Position numbers and translations under genes: made by a program. From contig JAADJZ010000004.1 in assembly GCA_011032825.1 (NCBI GenBank), forward strand, positions 1,054,001 to 1,118,000: a DNA stretch of 64,000 bases, in the 5' to 3' direction. Shown here piece after piece: positions 44,201 through 55,272 of this stretch. The stretch is from Massariosphaeria phaeospora. Its lineage: Eukaryota > Ascomycota > Dothideomycetes > Pleosporales. The notes beneath the pieces were generated by a model. That model was given only the letters and a program-made list of their open reading frames with translations, was not told where the DNA came from and made no database searches. The first letter of the stretch is position 1, and each line of letters begins with the position of its first letter.

Positions 44201-45279
44201 AAAGAATCTGCTTTAAAACTAGGTTATTGCAGTTTTTAAGAACAGCTAGACAACAAATAAGCTTAGCTTGCAGTAGTTAAAGCACTTTGATAAGTATACA
44301 AAGAAAAGAGTAGTTAGTGCCTACTAACTACTCGCAATTGATAGCTATAAGAGCTATAACTCGCTCGCATTCTAGCAATACTACAAAAAGAACAAAATTA
44401 TTACTATCTGCATGCTTTCGCACTTATTGCACTTTTTATAGCTTTTTAATGTAAGTTGTTTTGCTTCTCTAAAGAAAGCGTACGAGCGCTAAGCCGAAGA
44501 TCTCATGCGCAACCGTATTACTTACATTACAAAACTTAAGTTTCTACTATGCTTTATACGCGCCTATAATGCAGCAATTACTTTTAGTAATATCCAAAAA
44601 AGTTTCGAAGCGCTAGATTAGTTTTATTTAACCTAAAACAAGTTATAATAGCCTTTGACGTCTAGTTGCGTACTCTATTACTACTACTACTTATTAATAA
44701 CGAGCCCTAGCAGTCGCAAACTCTAAGCAATACTTTTAAATTTAGGTTGCAATTAACGCTTGTAAAGGCAAGAATTTAAAAGCATGTAAATAGCTTACTA
44801 ACGTCTATAGTAGAAGCCTTTAAAAAAGTCTTAAAGAAAGCAGCTATTATTGCGCACAAGCTAGTGTTAGCGCAAAAGAAAATCGCAGAGCTTTAAGCAG
44901 CAAATAAAGCTGCTACGCGACGTAAATCGCATAAAAGAAAGCAAATTTAGGCAGAAAAAACTTTAATAGTTGAGAATAAAGCTCGTTTAACTGCTCTAAA
45001 GGAGTTTAGAGCGCGTAGTAATAAAAAAAAGCTAAAGACGCAAGTGCGCGCTAAAGCAAGTAAACTATCTCAAAGGCAGTGTAAACGGTGCAATTAAACT
45101 AGGCATAATGCGCGTACGTGTAAGCAAGTAGTAAAAGTAAACTCTAAATAATATCGCGTATTGTATTGCTCTATATAGGGCCAAAGTAAGCTGTTTTGCG
45201 CTAGAATAGAGTAGTTTTGGTAAGAGCTTGGCAAAAGTAATCTACGAACTCGTGTAATCTACTAACTCGTAAGGTACGT
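41286..45279 (+). mobile_element. Pogo/Fot1-like transposon (outer), interrupted by another
   Basis: Inverted ends of about 58 bp (41286-41343 and 45222-45279) begin ACGTAC and include ACACGAGTTCG and TTTTGCCAAGC. TA flanks both edges (41284-41285 and 45280-45281). Without the nested 2129-bp element it is about 1.86 kb, the size of Fot1. The transposase is on the plus strand, mainly 43650-45130, and RIP-riddled. It includes a DDE stretch with LLAIDSYKSYNSLAF (about 44335-44380) and a C-terminal zinc knuckle (CNQTRHNARTC-like, about 45088-45125). Its ends match the fold-back element at 39.1-40.0 kb. Confidence 0.83.
41491..43619 (-). mobile_element. Pogo/Fot1-like transposon (nested)
   Basis: Inverted ends of about 50 bp (41491-41540, 43570-43619) contain the doubled block GCGTAACTAT. 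TA lies at 41489-41490 and 43620-43621. At 2129 bp it is close in size to the copies at 7.9-17.1 and 18.9-21.0 kb, and its first bases (CTAAAG/CCGAAG) resemble the third copy, so these look like one family or close relatives. The transposase is on the minus strand. Its start, with the helix-turn-helix, is at about 43430-43540, and the Lys/Ala-rich C-terminal region is at about 41750-42160. No usable frame remains. Confidence 0.87.
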
Positions 45280-45281
45280 TA

Positions 45282-46455
45282 GTTTTTAGTAGTTACTAGT
45301 GTTAGATTTTCTAAAGTTAATGTTTTTACAAACTTTTGCTAATCTATTTTAGCTTTTTTGTTTTTAAACGAATTATTCTTTAACTTAGCTAATTTGTCTA
45401 AGTAGATACAACGCACAATTCTATTAGTAGCCTCGCTAGCGCCAAATATTCGCGACATTAGCTAATTCTTAATTTTTCTCTTGTCTTTTAGTGCTTTGGT
45501 AATTTGTTTAAGAATGTTTTTGTGCTATTAAAAGTTAATATTGTAATAAATACAAGCTTACTTTTTATAGACAAGGCTAAGTTTTGCTTAAAGCTACTTA
45601 ACTACGCATTGTAAGTACAATAATGTAATAAACTAATGTAATAACTTACTACTTTTCTGTTCGCAGTAGCGTTGCTTATTTAAAAGCTAAAGTTTAGTTG
45701 CTAACTACTTTTTCTAGTCGTGCGTAGACAACGTAGTAAACTTTTTTTTTACCTTAAGCTTCTTTTTAAGCTAATATTTTGCTTGCTAATTTCTTGCACT
45801 AGCATTTGCAATTGCTTTTCTTTTAGCACTTAAGTAAGCTGTTTAATTTTTTTAAGCAGTTGCGCAAGCAGTATTGCTTAATTAACTTTTAGACAGTAGC
45901 TTGTAATGTGTAGAACGCTTTTTTCGTAATTCAACGCAACTGCAATTTGCTAGTACGCTAAGAACTTTGTGCTTTTTAAACTTAAAGCTTTAAGTCTGTT
46001 AGCAGATAATGTAATAAACTTTTGTAATAATTACATTCGTAAGCGCTTTCTACTTTGCTAGCTTAAACCTAGTTAGAACTTTAATTTTGTAAAGCAGAAG
46101 CAACTTATTATTAAGCTCGTAGTTTATTTTGTCGTTAAGCTTCTGCTTAATTGCGGCTATTGTATTTGTAATAAATGTAGGTAATAATAAAGCTAGTTGT
46201 AGTACGTAGGTAGGTAGAAGCAGAAAGTAAAGTAGTAGAAAGTTAGGTAGCGAATTTACAAGCTAGATTTTGTATAGAGTAGCTTGTGCGCTGCTGCAAA
46301 AGCTGCAGCCTTAGCTAGCGCCTTGCTGCTAGCTACTTAAAACACGCACTTTTGCTACAGCCTTTGCAGCTTCTTTACCTGCCGTAATTATTACAAATAA
46401 TTATTACAACTTTCTACTCTTTACATTACACCTACTACGCAGCAATTCTTTCGCA
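45282..46455. other. RIP-degraded DNA upstream of the H3-like pseudogene
   Basis: No gene recognised. Short GTAATAA(AC) motifs recur (about 45539, 45620-45645, 46009-46036, 46169, 46385-46410 and again near 47130). They may be remnants of a tandem or target-site feature, or chance in AT-rich DNA. Confidence 0.35.
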
Positions 46456-47006
46456 ATAGCTCGCACTAAGCAAACTAACTACTACTACTTTGCTACTAGC
46501 AGCAAGGCTCTACGAAAGCTTCTCGTAGCAAAAGTAGCTTGCAAATCTAGCAATCTGTACAAGAACAAGAAGAAACTAACAATAGGTAGTGTAAAAAAGC
46601 TTTACTACTAAAAGCAAAAGAGTAAGTTATTATAGTAGTTAATTACAGCTTAATTTTTAACAACATGCAGCTATTGCGTTGCGCGAAATTTGACAATACA
46701 AGAAATCAACTAAGCTCTTTATGCGCAAACTGCTATTTAGTTAGCTAGTTCGCAAGATTGCGCAAAAGTTTAAGCCTAATCTACGCTTTCAAGCTAGTGC
46801 AATTGAAGCTATACAAGAAGTAACAGGCTTTTTTAATTAGCATTTTCGAAGGTATAGCTTTCTACCTGTTGCTAAGTGCAAGGCTAATTTTAACAAATAC
46901 TAATATAAACGCTATACACGCGAAATAAGTAACAATTTACACAAGAAATATAAATCTAGCAAAGAAATACTATAGAAAGTACAAAGAGAGTTCGCAGCAA
47001 ATGTAA
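46456..47006 (+). pseudogene. Histone H3-like gene, RIP-degraded, three exons
   Basis: Proposed exons are 46456-46621, 46671-46851 and 46897-47006. Exon 1 begins ATA (ATG mutated), then ARTKQT, the exact H3 N-terminus. A divergent NYYYFATSS follows, then KALRKLLVAKVACKS, which matches KAPRKQLASKAARKS. A TIGSVKK block matches TGGVKK. Exon 2 gives T-IALREI (H3: TVALREI), QYKKSTKLFMRKLLF, then LVRKIAQKFKPNLRFQASAI, the H3 alpha-1/loop/alpha-2 region. Exon 3 gives TNINAIHAK, VTI and NINLAKK, matching TNLCAIHAKRVTI and DIQLARR. Introns are 49 and 45 bp; the second acceptor is mutated to AA. The damage is one lost start, four in-frame stops and a 2-nt deletion near 46825. The loop-1 length is that of canonical H3, not centromeric CENP-A. 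Confidence 0.88.
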
Positions 47007-48230
47007 AAGCTAAAGTCTAGTTGCTACTTGTTCTAGCGGTATAAAGCTATAATAATTCTAAATTTTTTAGCAATACCTAGCGTAGACGTTGCTTTATACT
47101 TAGCTATTAAAATGCAACTAATTCTACGCTGTAATAACAATTTGTAATAAACTTAAGCAACTTGTACTTTGCTAACGTTGAAATACAACATGTAAACTCT
47201 AAATATAACAACTTAACTATAACCTAACTATAACCTAGAGCTTGTGCGAGATAACTCAACTTTAACCTAAAATTTGTGCGACTCAACTTAACTATAACTT
47301 TATACTAGCGTTAAAAGATTAGGTATATAAGTAGAGTTAAGTTAGAGTTATTAAAAAAGCAACCTAACTTTAACTTAACTTCTACTTATTCGCTAGCCTA
47401 GCAACGCTTATAAGAAAGCGTAAACCTAAGACTTTTTTCTTCTATATAAATTAAGACGTTGCTAGTATTAACATAGCTAGTACCTACTATCTATAACGCT
47501 GCTTAAAACTTAAATAATATTATAATTAATAGATTAGTAGGTATAACCTAATTAGATTTTTAGAATTAATGCGCTACTACTGCAGTGTTAATTCTAGCTT
47601 TAATTTTAGTTGCATTACTACTTTAGCCTTTGCGCTTAGATATTAGCAATATTTATAATTTAGCAGGCAAAAAGGCATGTTCTATTCTTCTTTAATAATA
47701 TACTTATTCTCTATTTTCTATCTACTCTAATACTAATTATTATAGTTTATTATTACAGTACCTGCGCTTTTGTACTATACCTTCTATTATATATATACTA
47801 GAACTTCTACTACTTATTTATCTATTTAAATTTAACGCTAAGTAATTTATCTAGAAAAGAGAAAGAAATATACTATATCTAGTAAAATATTCTTCTACGT
47901 ATATTAAGAATAATATAAGATAAAAAGTAGTAGTAACTACGTAGAAAATATTGTAATAGTTCCTGCAACAACCTTTTACAATAACTTTTACTTTTACTTT
48001 TACTTTTCTCTATTAAGTAATCTAGTTACGTAATACTTTCTTTAGAACTAGTGTACTTTTTCTTTCTATATATATAGCTCTATATATTTCTTAGTTAGCT
48101 TACTACTTTATTATAGCTGAATCTACCTATACTTCTTTAGACAACGTTAGAGAAATTTTAGCAAGCTTATACCTAGCTATTTGCAGCAAACTGCAGCAAA
48201 AAGCGCAAAAAGCACAAAGAAGCTACTAGC
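47007..48230. other. RIP-degraded DNA with repeat remnants
   Basis: It contains TAACCTAACT-like blocks (about 47210-47290), a small fold-back (about 47312-47400) whose right end TATTCGCTAGCCTA equals the tip of the hAT-like MITE at 8.35 kb, and repeat copy B. No gene is recognised. Confidence 0.45.
47405..47955 (+). repeat. Dispersed repeat, copy B
   Basis: The inverted partner of 40350-40905. It begins directly after the small fold-back end at 47400, so that element probably inserted at its border. Confidence 0.7.
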
Positions 48231-48440
48231 TGTAAAGCTAAGTAGCTTTACGTATTTATTTCTTTTTTATTAATAGCTACTATAGGCTACACAATAGGCT
48301 AGATTAGTTACATACGAAGCTTTTAAAAGTAATTCGCACCAAATTGCTGCTAAAACAGCGGTTCGCTTTTTTTTACACGAATAGTTCTAGTATTTTCATT
48401 ACTATACTATTAATTTATTTTGAGTGTTATTAAACTTACA
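48231..48440 (+). repeat. 5' LTR of the first right-hand gypsy element
   Basis: A 210-bp LTR starting TGTAAAGCTAAG and ending TTAAACTTACA. Preceded by CTAGC. Confidence 0.87.
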
Positions 48441-48599
48441 ATTAAATGCAGTCTTACATACAAATTGCTTTATTAAAATACTTTTAATAAATCGATTACT
48501 TCGTTTACAATATTTAGTTTATTTAACAATTAAGCTACGTTGCTTCTAAGACACTTAAATAAAGGTTCTACTATGCAACTAAGCACATCTCAACCTCTA

Positions 48600-51500
48600 G
48601 TTGTAAATAAAACTAAATAATATAAAAATACTAATAAAGAAGTTTAGATTAGTAATAGTGCTAGCGTTTTAGAGCGTAGTTGCGCTTCTAGCGCTAAACT
48701 AGGCCAGAATAACCTAGTTCGCTTCAAAAAGAATTTCAACACTTTACTTTTAAACAATAAGAATAACAACGCACTATCAAAGCTCTCTACAAAGCGAGCT
48801 TTTAACAAGCTAAAAACTTAGTAGCAGAATAAGTAAAACTGTATAAAACTTATTTGCTTTAAAGCGTTAAAAGCTTTATACTAGAACGAAAACAAAATAG
48901 CGCTTGCTAAGGCTATTAGGCAACTAGTTGTGCTAGCACCTGCTTAAACTATTTCTAACTAAGTTAATTTGCTTCGCTCTAAGCTACTGTACTGCTATTT
49001 AAAAAAAAATCGCATAGACTACAACTAATAGGTTCGCCATTGCAAAAACTACTATACAAAGAGCTTCGACTTTTTTAGTAAACTTTAAAAAGTTTCTTTT
49101 AAGTTAACGTACGTTACTAAAAACTTTTGTACGCTTTAAAAAACTTATAAAATTTATAAAAAAATGCAATTTTCTTTATAGTTCTCTACTTAGGCATTGC
49201 TTAAAAAACAAATGTCAAGTGCTTTAGGCACTTTCGAGAAACGTAAGTAGTAAGCATATAATTCTATTAAAGCTTTACATTAAAAGCTATTTTAAACTCT
49301 TTCTAACTTACTTCTACTTTTTTAACTTTTTTATACTAAGATTGACTAAATAAGCTTATTTAGCATAGTAGCAAACTTTACCGCAGCACTTTTCGAAAAA
49401 GTAAAAGAGCAACTACATTACTTTTCGCTGCAAATTTGCACTACTCTCTACTAAGTAAAGCAAAAAGCTAATTAAATCTATTATAACTTCCAACAGAATA
49501 GCAAGATCTAAAGAAAAATTAAGAAAAACAAAAAGCAAGCTGCGTTGCTAATAGAATATAGATTAACCTATTTTAATGCTAAATAGCACAAAAAAAAACG
49601 CAACAGCCGCTTTAAGCTTAAAAAAAGTAATAACAAAAAAAACAAAAGCTTTAACGAGCTAGTTTGCTACGCATGTAACAAACTAGGCTATTTTGTCTCT
49701 ACTTACTCTAATAAAGCAAAAAAAAAAACGCTTACTTTAAGAAAAGAAAGAAAAAAAGCAAAGGCTTAAAGAATTAGCTTTTTACTTTGTAGCCTATATT
49801 AACTTGTTATAGTTAAACAAAGTAGGCACTTTTTGTAAAATACTAACGAGTAAGAACCTAACGTTTTTTACTGCGTTAGCAAAGATTAAAAGTTTAAAGA
49901 ACTTAAAAGCAATTGTAAATAGTAGAGCTTATTTAAATATTCTTTTAGCTATCGTAGCGAAAGAACAGAATCTAGTACTTAAACTAGTTTCTAATATTTT
50001 TTTTATATTGCTAAGTAAATTAGGTTACACTGTCTACGGTTGTACTATAGCAGAAGTTCGCATTAGAAACTCTAGAAGCAAGGTACAAACTTATAGAATT
50101 CTCTTTGTAGTAGCTAATTTTAAAAAGCTTTCGATGTATTTTAAACTCTCTTGAATAGATTAGTTTTAGCTAAAGTTAAACTATTCGCGTCGCTGCATGC
50201 TCTTTAGGAGCATAAAGAACTTAAATAAACTAAACTATGCTAAAGTAGCTATAAAAAACGCAGCAAAGTTTGCTTAAACTTTAAATAGTTCTAATGCAAA
50301 GCTTTATGTTTGTTTAATTAGTACACTTTTTAAAGCAAGCAACTAAAAGAAGCAAGGCTTTAGTTTGCAACTTGAATATTAAAAGTACTAAAACGTAGCG
50401 AGCTCTAATAGCTCGTTAGTAATAGCGTTTTATAGAGAGCAGAATTTTGCGATTAAACTCTAGCTTAGTATAACTCTTTTGTACCAACCTTTGTACAACA
50501 TGTTAATAGTAAAATTAAAGCATTTCTGCAAATACGTAGACGAGTACTTTAATAAAGAATAAATAAAGCGCTTAAAGTTTTTAGCTAGTGCGCTAATTTT
50601 CTTTGCAAAGAAAAAAAACGGCACTTTAAAACTTTGCGTTAACTATTAAAACTTTAACAAAATTACAATTAAGATTTGTTATTTTTTGCTTTTTATTGCA
50701 AAGTCTTTAGAGAGGTTAGCTAAAGCGAAAGTATATACTAAGCTTAACATTCGTAAAGCCTATTACAGAATCTAGATTAAAAAAACAAACAAATAGAAAA
50801 CAGCTTTTAAAACTTAAAATAGTTATTTTAAGTACTTTGTTATGCTATTTAGTTTTACAAATGCTTCTGCAGCATTTCAAGTCTACATTAACTAAGCTTT
50901 TGCTAAGTTAGTTAACGTAACTTGCATTATGTACTTTAACAACATTTTCTAACATAAAAAAAGCCTATGTAAGCTAGGTTAAAAAAGTTCTTTAACGTTT
51001 GCGTAAAGCAAAGCTATACTTAAAGCTTAGCAAGTGCGAGTAGCACACATAGTAAACGAAGTACCTAGGTTACATTGTATGCCTAGAAAAAGTTAAAATT
51101 AACCTAGAACGAATTAGAACTATCTAAAACTAGCTAATGCCGAATATAGTTCGAGATATTCGAGTATTTATAAGCTTTATAAACTATTATTAGCGCTTTA
51201 TTGCTAAGTTCTTTAAGCTTGCTCTACTATTAACCTAACTAACTTAAAAAGAGCTAGAAGCAGCCTAGAGCAAGCACGCTCAAAAGAAAAAAAAAACTAG
51301 CCAATTAACTTTAAAACTAAAGCTAAGAAAGCGTTTAGAAAACTTCAAAGTGCTTTTTTAATATTTCTATTTTAGTTTATTATAAAGCAAAATAGCTTAC
51401 AAAGCTCAAAACTAACGCTTCTAAAAACGCTATTAGTAGAATTTTAAGCTAGAAAGTTTCTAACAGTAAAAACAGCAAAAAAAGTGCTTATTAGCGCTTA

Positions 51501-53430
51501 ATTCGTTTCTTTTCGCAGAAAATAAACAAGGCGGAGTACAATTATAATACTTATAATAAAAAGCTATTAGCAATTAACAAAAGTTTATTACACTTTTGCT
51601 ATTTTTTTTTAGGTACTCTGTTTAATCTCTATATAGACTACAATAACCTACGATAGTTTATAAAAACAAAAACTCTAAATTATTATTAAGTCTGCGCTTA
51701 CAAAAAGTTAACAGAATACAACTTCGTTATAATTTATTAACCTAAAAAGACAAATTTAGCTAATAGCTCTTTTTAACAATTAGACTATATAAAGAAAGCT
51801 TATGCTTTTGCGCAGAAAACTAATAAAATCTACGTAGATTTATTACAAGCTTTAATAACTTGTAGTGCCTATAGTAAGCCCGTTCTAGTAGCAGCAATTA
51901 CAAGATTAGCTAGCTAACTTGCAAAAAAACTAAGCTTGCTAACTTTTTTAAAGAAAATAAAAGCTTCGAACCTAGAGATGCATATTAGAGAAAAACTAAC
52001 TTAAGCACTCTAGCTTAGGCTCTTAGAAAATAAAGTTCTTTCGAGTAATCTAGCAAGCAATTTTGCAAACTCTTTAGACTTAAACTTTGACTTAGAAAAC
52101 AAGTCTAGACTAGTAGAGCCTATAGTAGCTTAAAATAAACTAGAACTAGCTGCAACAAAGTAGTTTGATAAAATCTACCTCGTTACAATACAAAAAAAGG
52201 CAAAGGATTTTTAGAAAAGTTACAATAGCTTAATAGCTAGTTACTTTAGCGTTAAAAAAACTTTAGAGAAAGTTAAACGCTAATACGAGTAAAAAAGTAT
52301 AAAGAAAAATGTTAAAAAGTACTGCAACAACTGTTTAAAGTGTTGTAAATTAGTAGCAGCTAGACATAGCTTTTACAAACTTTTTATACTTTTGCTAGCT
52401 TTTAATACCTTATAGTGTAATGTTACAATAGATTTTATTACAAAACTTTTACTATTAAAGTACATAAAATAAGTATACAATTCTATTTTCGTTGTAGTAA
52501 ACTGTTTAACTAAAATAGCTTACTATATTCTAGCTCGCGCTAATTAGACAGCAAAGAACTTTGTAATAGTTTGTATATAAAAAATTGTAAAACTTTACAG
52601 CGTTTTAAAGAACGTTATTTTAAACTAAAGTTTTATTATAAACTTAAAGTTTTAAAATAGCTTCTGCTACTATTTTAGCTTAATAAGCGTTCTCTTTTTT
52701 ACTTATTACTTTCAAACAAATAGTTAAACTAAAAAACAGAATTAAACGCTAAAATAGTACTTTCGATGTTACTATTGTTTTAAATAGAATAATTAAACTG
52801 TGTAGTTGCTAGTAGCGAAGTTTGCGTACAACAATAGCTAATATGTAACTACAAGAATTGCTTTTTTTGTAGCGTACTACAAAGCGTTTCTAAAAGCTTT
52901 AAATTAGCTTAAAATGCTTTTTAGTAACGAACAGTTGTTTATAAAAACAAGCATAGTAGCCTATATAATTGCTTTTTAAGCTAAATGCTAGCGCAATATT
53001 AAAACTACAAACGCTTATTAAAAAAAGTATTCTAACAAGCGTAAAAAGCACATTTTGCTAAAGCAAAGTAACTAGGTGCTAAATTTAAACTGCTACATAA
53101 AATTTACTAGGCTAAAAAAAAGCTTAACTAGAAGTACGTTAGGCTAGGCACTATTGTAAACTAGATTAGCACTAACGCGTACTAAGTAAACTTTTTTAAA
53201 CTAAAAAGTATCTATTTAGTTTTTTACGTATTCTTGTTAGAACTTTATAACTAAAAAAAGTTAATACTTTTTTAAAGCGAGCTTTTAGTAGATACTTTGC
53301 GTACTTTTAGAAACAACGTGTACTACGTTGAAAAAGTGCTTAATAAACAAAAATCTTTAGTTAGCACTTAAAAGTACCTTGTTAAATAGAAAAAATACTT
53401 AAACAATAAAAACTTTTAAAAACTTAACGT
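48600..53430 (+). pseudogene. gag-pol of the first right-hand gypsy element
   Basis: Plus strand, heavily RIP-mutated. A CCHC knuckle at 49665-49710 reads CYACNKLGYFVSTY, with His and the last Cys both turned to Tyr. The reverse transcriptase spans about 50500-51000, with KLNIRKAYYRI, LFSFTNASAAFQ and the active site YFNNIF at 50931 onward, where the family has YxDD; both Asp became Asn. An integrase HHCC segment ends near 52383 (NNCLKCCKLVAARH), followed by VTIDFITKL at about 52420. A chromodomain-like tail (YLVK, KKYLNNKNF) lies at about 53290-53430, just before the nested pogo-like insertion. None of this could encode a working protein. Confidence 0.83.
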
Positions 53431-53439
53431 AATCTACTA

Positions 53440-55270
53440 CCGAAAGCGACAAACTACTAAGAGCAACAAAAAAGCTTAGCAGCAGTGCAGCACCAACTTA
53501 TGTTACGCATTTTCAATTTCATCGCTATCGAACAAGAAGCCTGCGTACGTCGTGCTAGCATCTAATTTAAAAGCTTTTTCTGTATTCTTTTGGCAGGTTC
53601 GAGCATTGTGCTTTGTATTACTACAATTTTTACAGCGCCGTAGAGCTAGTTGTGCTCTTTTTTAACTCTTTCTACTACGCGCTTTCTTTGATAGCTAAAG
53701 CGCTGTAGACGCTTTAGCAGCTACTTGCGCTAATTCGTTACTATACTCTATCGTACTACTTATCTAAATTCGCTTCTATTTGCGCAATTTCCGCTTGGTT
53801 ATCTCTGCTAATTGATTTTCAAGCTTCTTAATACGGTAGTCCTTAAGCGCGTTCTAATGCAGCATTAATTTAGCTCTTTTTACAAGCTAAAAGAAGCTGC
53901 TTTGCGCTAAAGTTAGCAATCTAGTAATAGAATCGCGTACTAGCTTTAATTGCGATTTAAATTTAAGCGTATTGCTTGGAGTCTTTGACTGCTACGGCGT
54001 TTCTAGTGCAAAAGGTAGTAGTAGAGTACACAGCTGTACTTTAAAACAATTAAAAACTACTTGCGCGTTAATAGAAACTAGCTTTAAAGCTTTAAAAGCT
54101 TTCTTGCAGTTCTTTGTTGTAAACACCTTAAAAAACGCGCTTTTAAAGGCTAGCAAGAAGCTTTCTTTGTTAATATAAAAAACGCGCTAGCGCGCTAAGT
54201 TCCAAATGCGTTAAGAGTACTTTAGCTTTAGCAGCAAAAAGCAGACTACATCTAGTAGCTAAAGAATATAAAATAAATAAGCTAGCATGCAAAGCGTAAG
54301 AATCTTGTTTTTAAAGCAATAGTTTTTGAAATTCTAAGATTAGTAGCTCTCATGGCCGTTTAAAATAAGTAGCTAATACTTTTTTACCTAACGCGCTTTT
54401 GTATGCGCGCTAAAGTGCTTTAACTATTTAAAACTAAAAGCGTTGTTTGTCTAGCTGTTCTTAGAAACTAAGAGCTTCTAATTGCTAAGTATAAAGTTTT
54501 TATTATACTATGCTAAAATGTAAACGCGCTTTTTGTAGATAATAAACAGCGAGATTGCGTACCTTGCAGCGCAAATGCTCTAGATAACTGTTATCTACTC
54601 TCAATTGCCTAGCTAGATAAGATTAGGTTGAGTACGTTTTTAAAAGCCTGTAACGACTTTCATAGAGCCAATTACGCCTATCTAGAAGCTAGTTTTGTTA
54701 AAGTTGTGCACGTTGTTGTCGTAGACGCTGTACTTAGCTTTGGTGTTCTTTACTAGCTTAAACTACGCGCCAATTATCTCTAGATTCTCTTAGAGTATTC
54801 TTTGCCTATTCTTAGCTCAATTAAACGCTATCTTAAGCTAATCTAAACGCGTTACGAATCTCTTAGCCTAGTGTTTGCTAACTAGCTCTCTACCGCGCAC
54901 ACCTAGCACTTTATTAGCCATATCTGCTACTTCACACAGCTAGAGCGCGAATTCTCGCGAATTGAAGTCAAGTATATATCGAACGATTGTTTGCTCTTTA
55001 ATCGCTGTAAGCTTATAGCCGTTAGCAGGTAATTTAAAGCAAAATAAAGTTCCTTTAGCGCGTTTAGAAAGAGTATAGTAATTGACGTTAAAAGCAGCAG
55101 CAGTAGCTTAATAGCTTTAGAATTAGCTAGCTTAAAAGGCTGCAAGGGCAATTTAAAGCTTTCTTTCGTTTTGCTGTAATAACGCGTTGTTTAGTTAAAG
55201 CATAACAAGATAATAAGAGAAGTAGCAGCTTTGGCAGATTTTATCGCTTTCGGTAGTTTGTTGCTTTTGG
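53440..55270 (-). mobile_element. Pogo/Fot1-like transposon nested in the gypsy element
   Basis: Inverted ends of about 40 bp (53440-53479 and 55231-55270) read CCGAAAGCGACAA and CCAAAAGCAACAA, with TA at 53438-53439 and 55271-55272. The length is 1831 bp. The transposase is on the minus strand. A CENP-B/HTH segment lies at about 54900-55150 (FDIYLTSIRE). The first catalytic segment (YDNNVHNFNKTSF, where D became N) and IGVIGSMKVVTG follow at about 54640-54720. A C-terminal zinc knuckle, RCKNCSNTKHNARTC, is at about 53590-53640. It differs from the 2.13-kb copies in length and ends, so it is a separate family. Confidence 0.87.
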
Positions 55271-55272
55271 TA

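Noticed and set aside
46456..47006. Centromeric histone CENP-A as the identity of the H3 remnant
   Set aside because: The loop-1 region (KFKPNLRFQ) has canonical H3 length and sequence; CENP-A proteins have a longer loop and a different tail.
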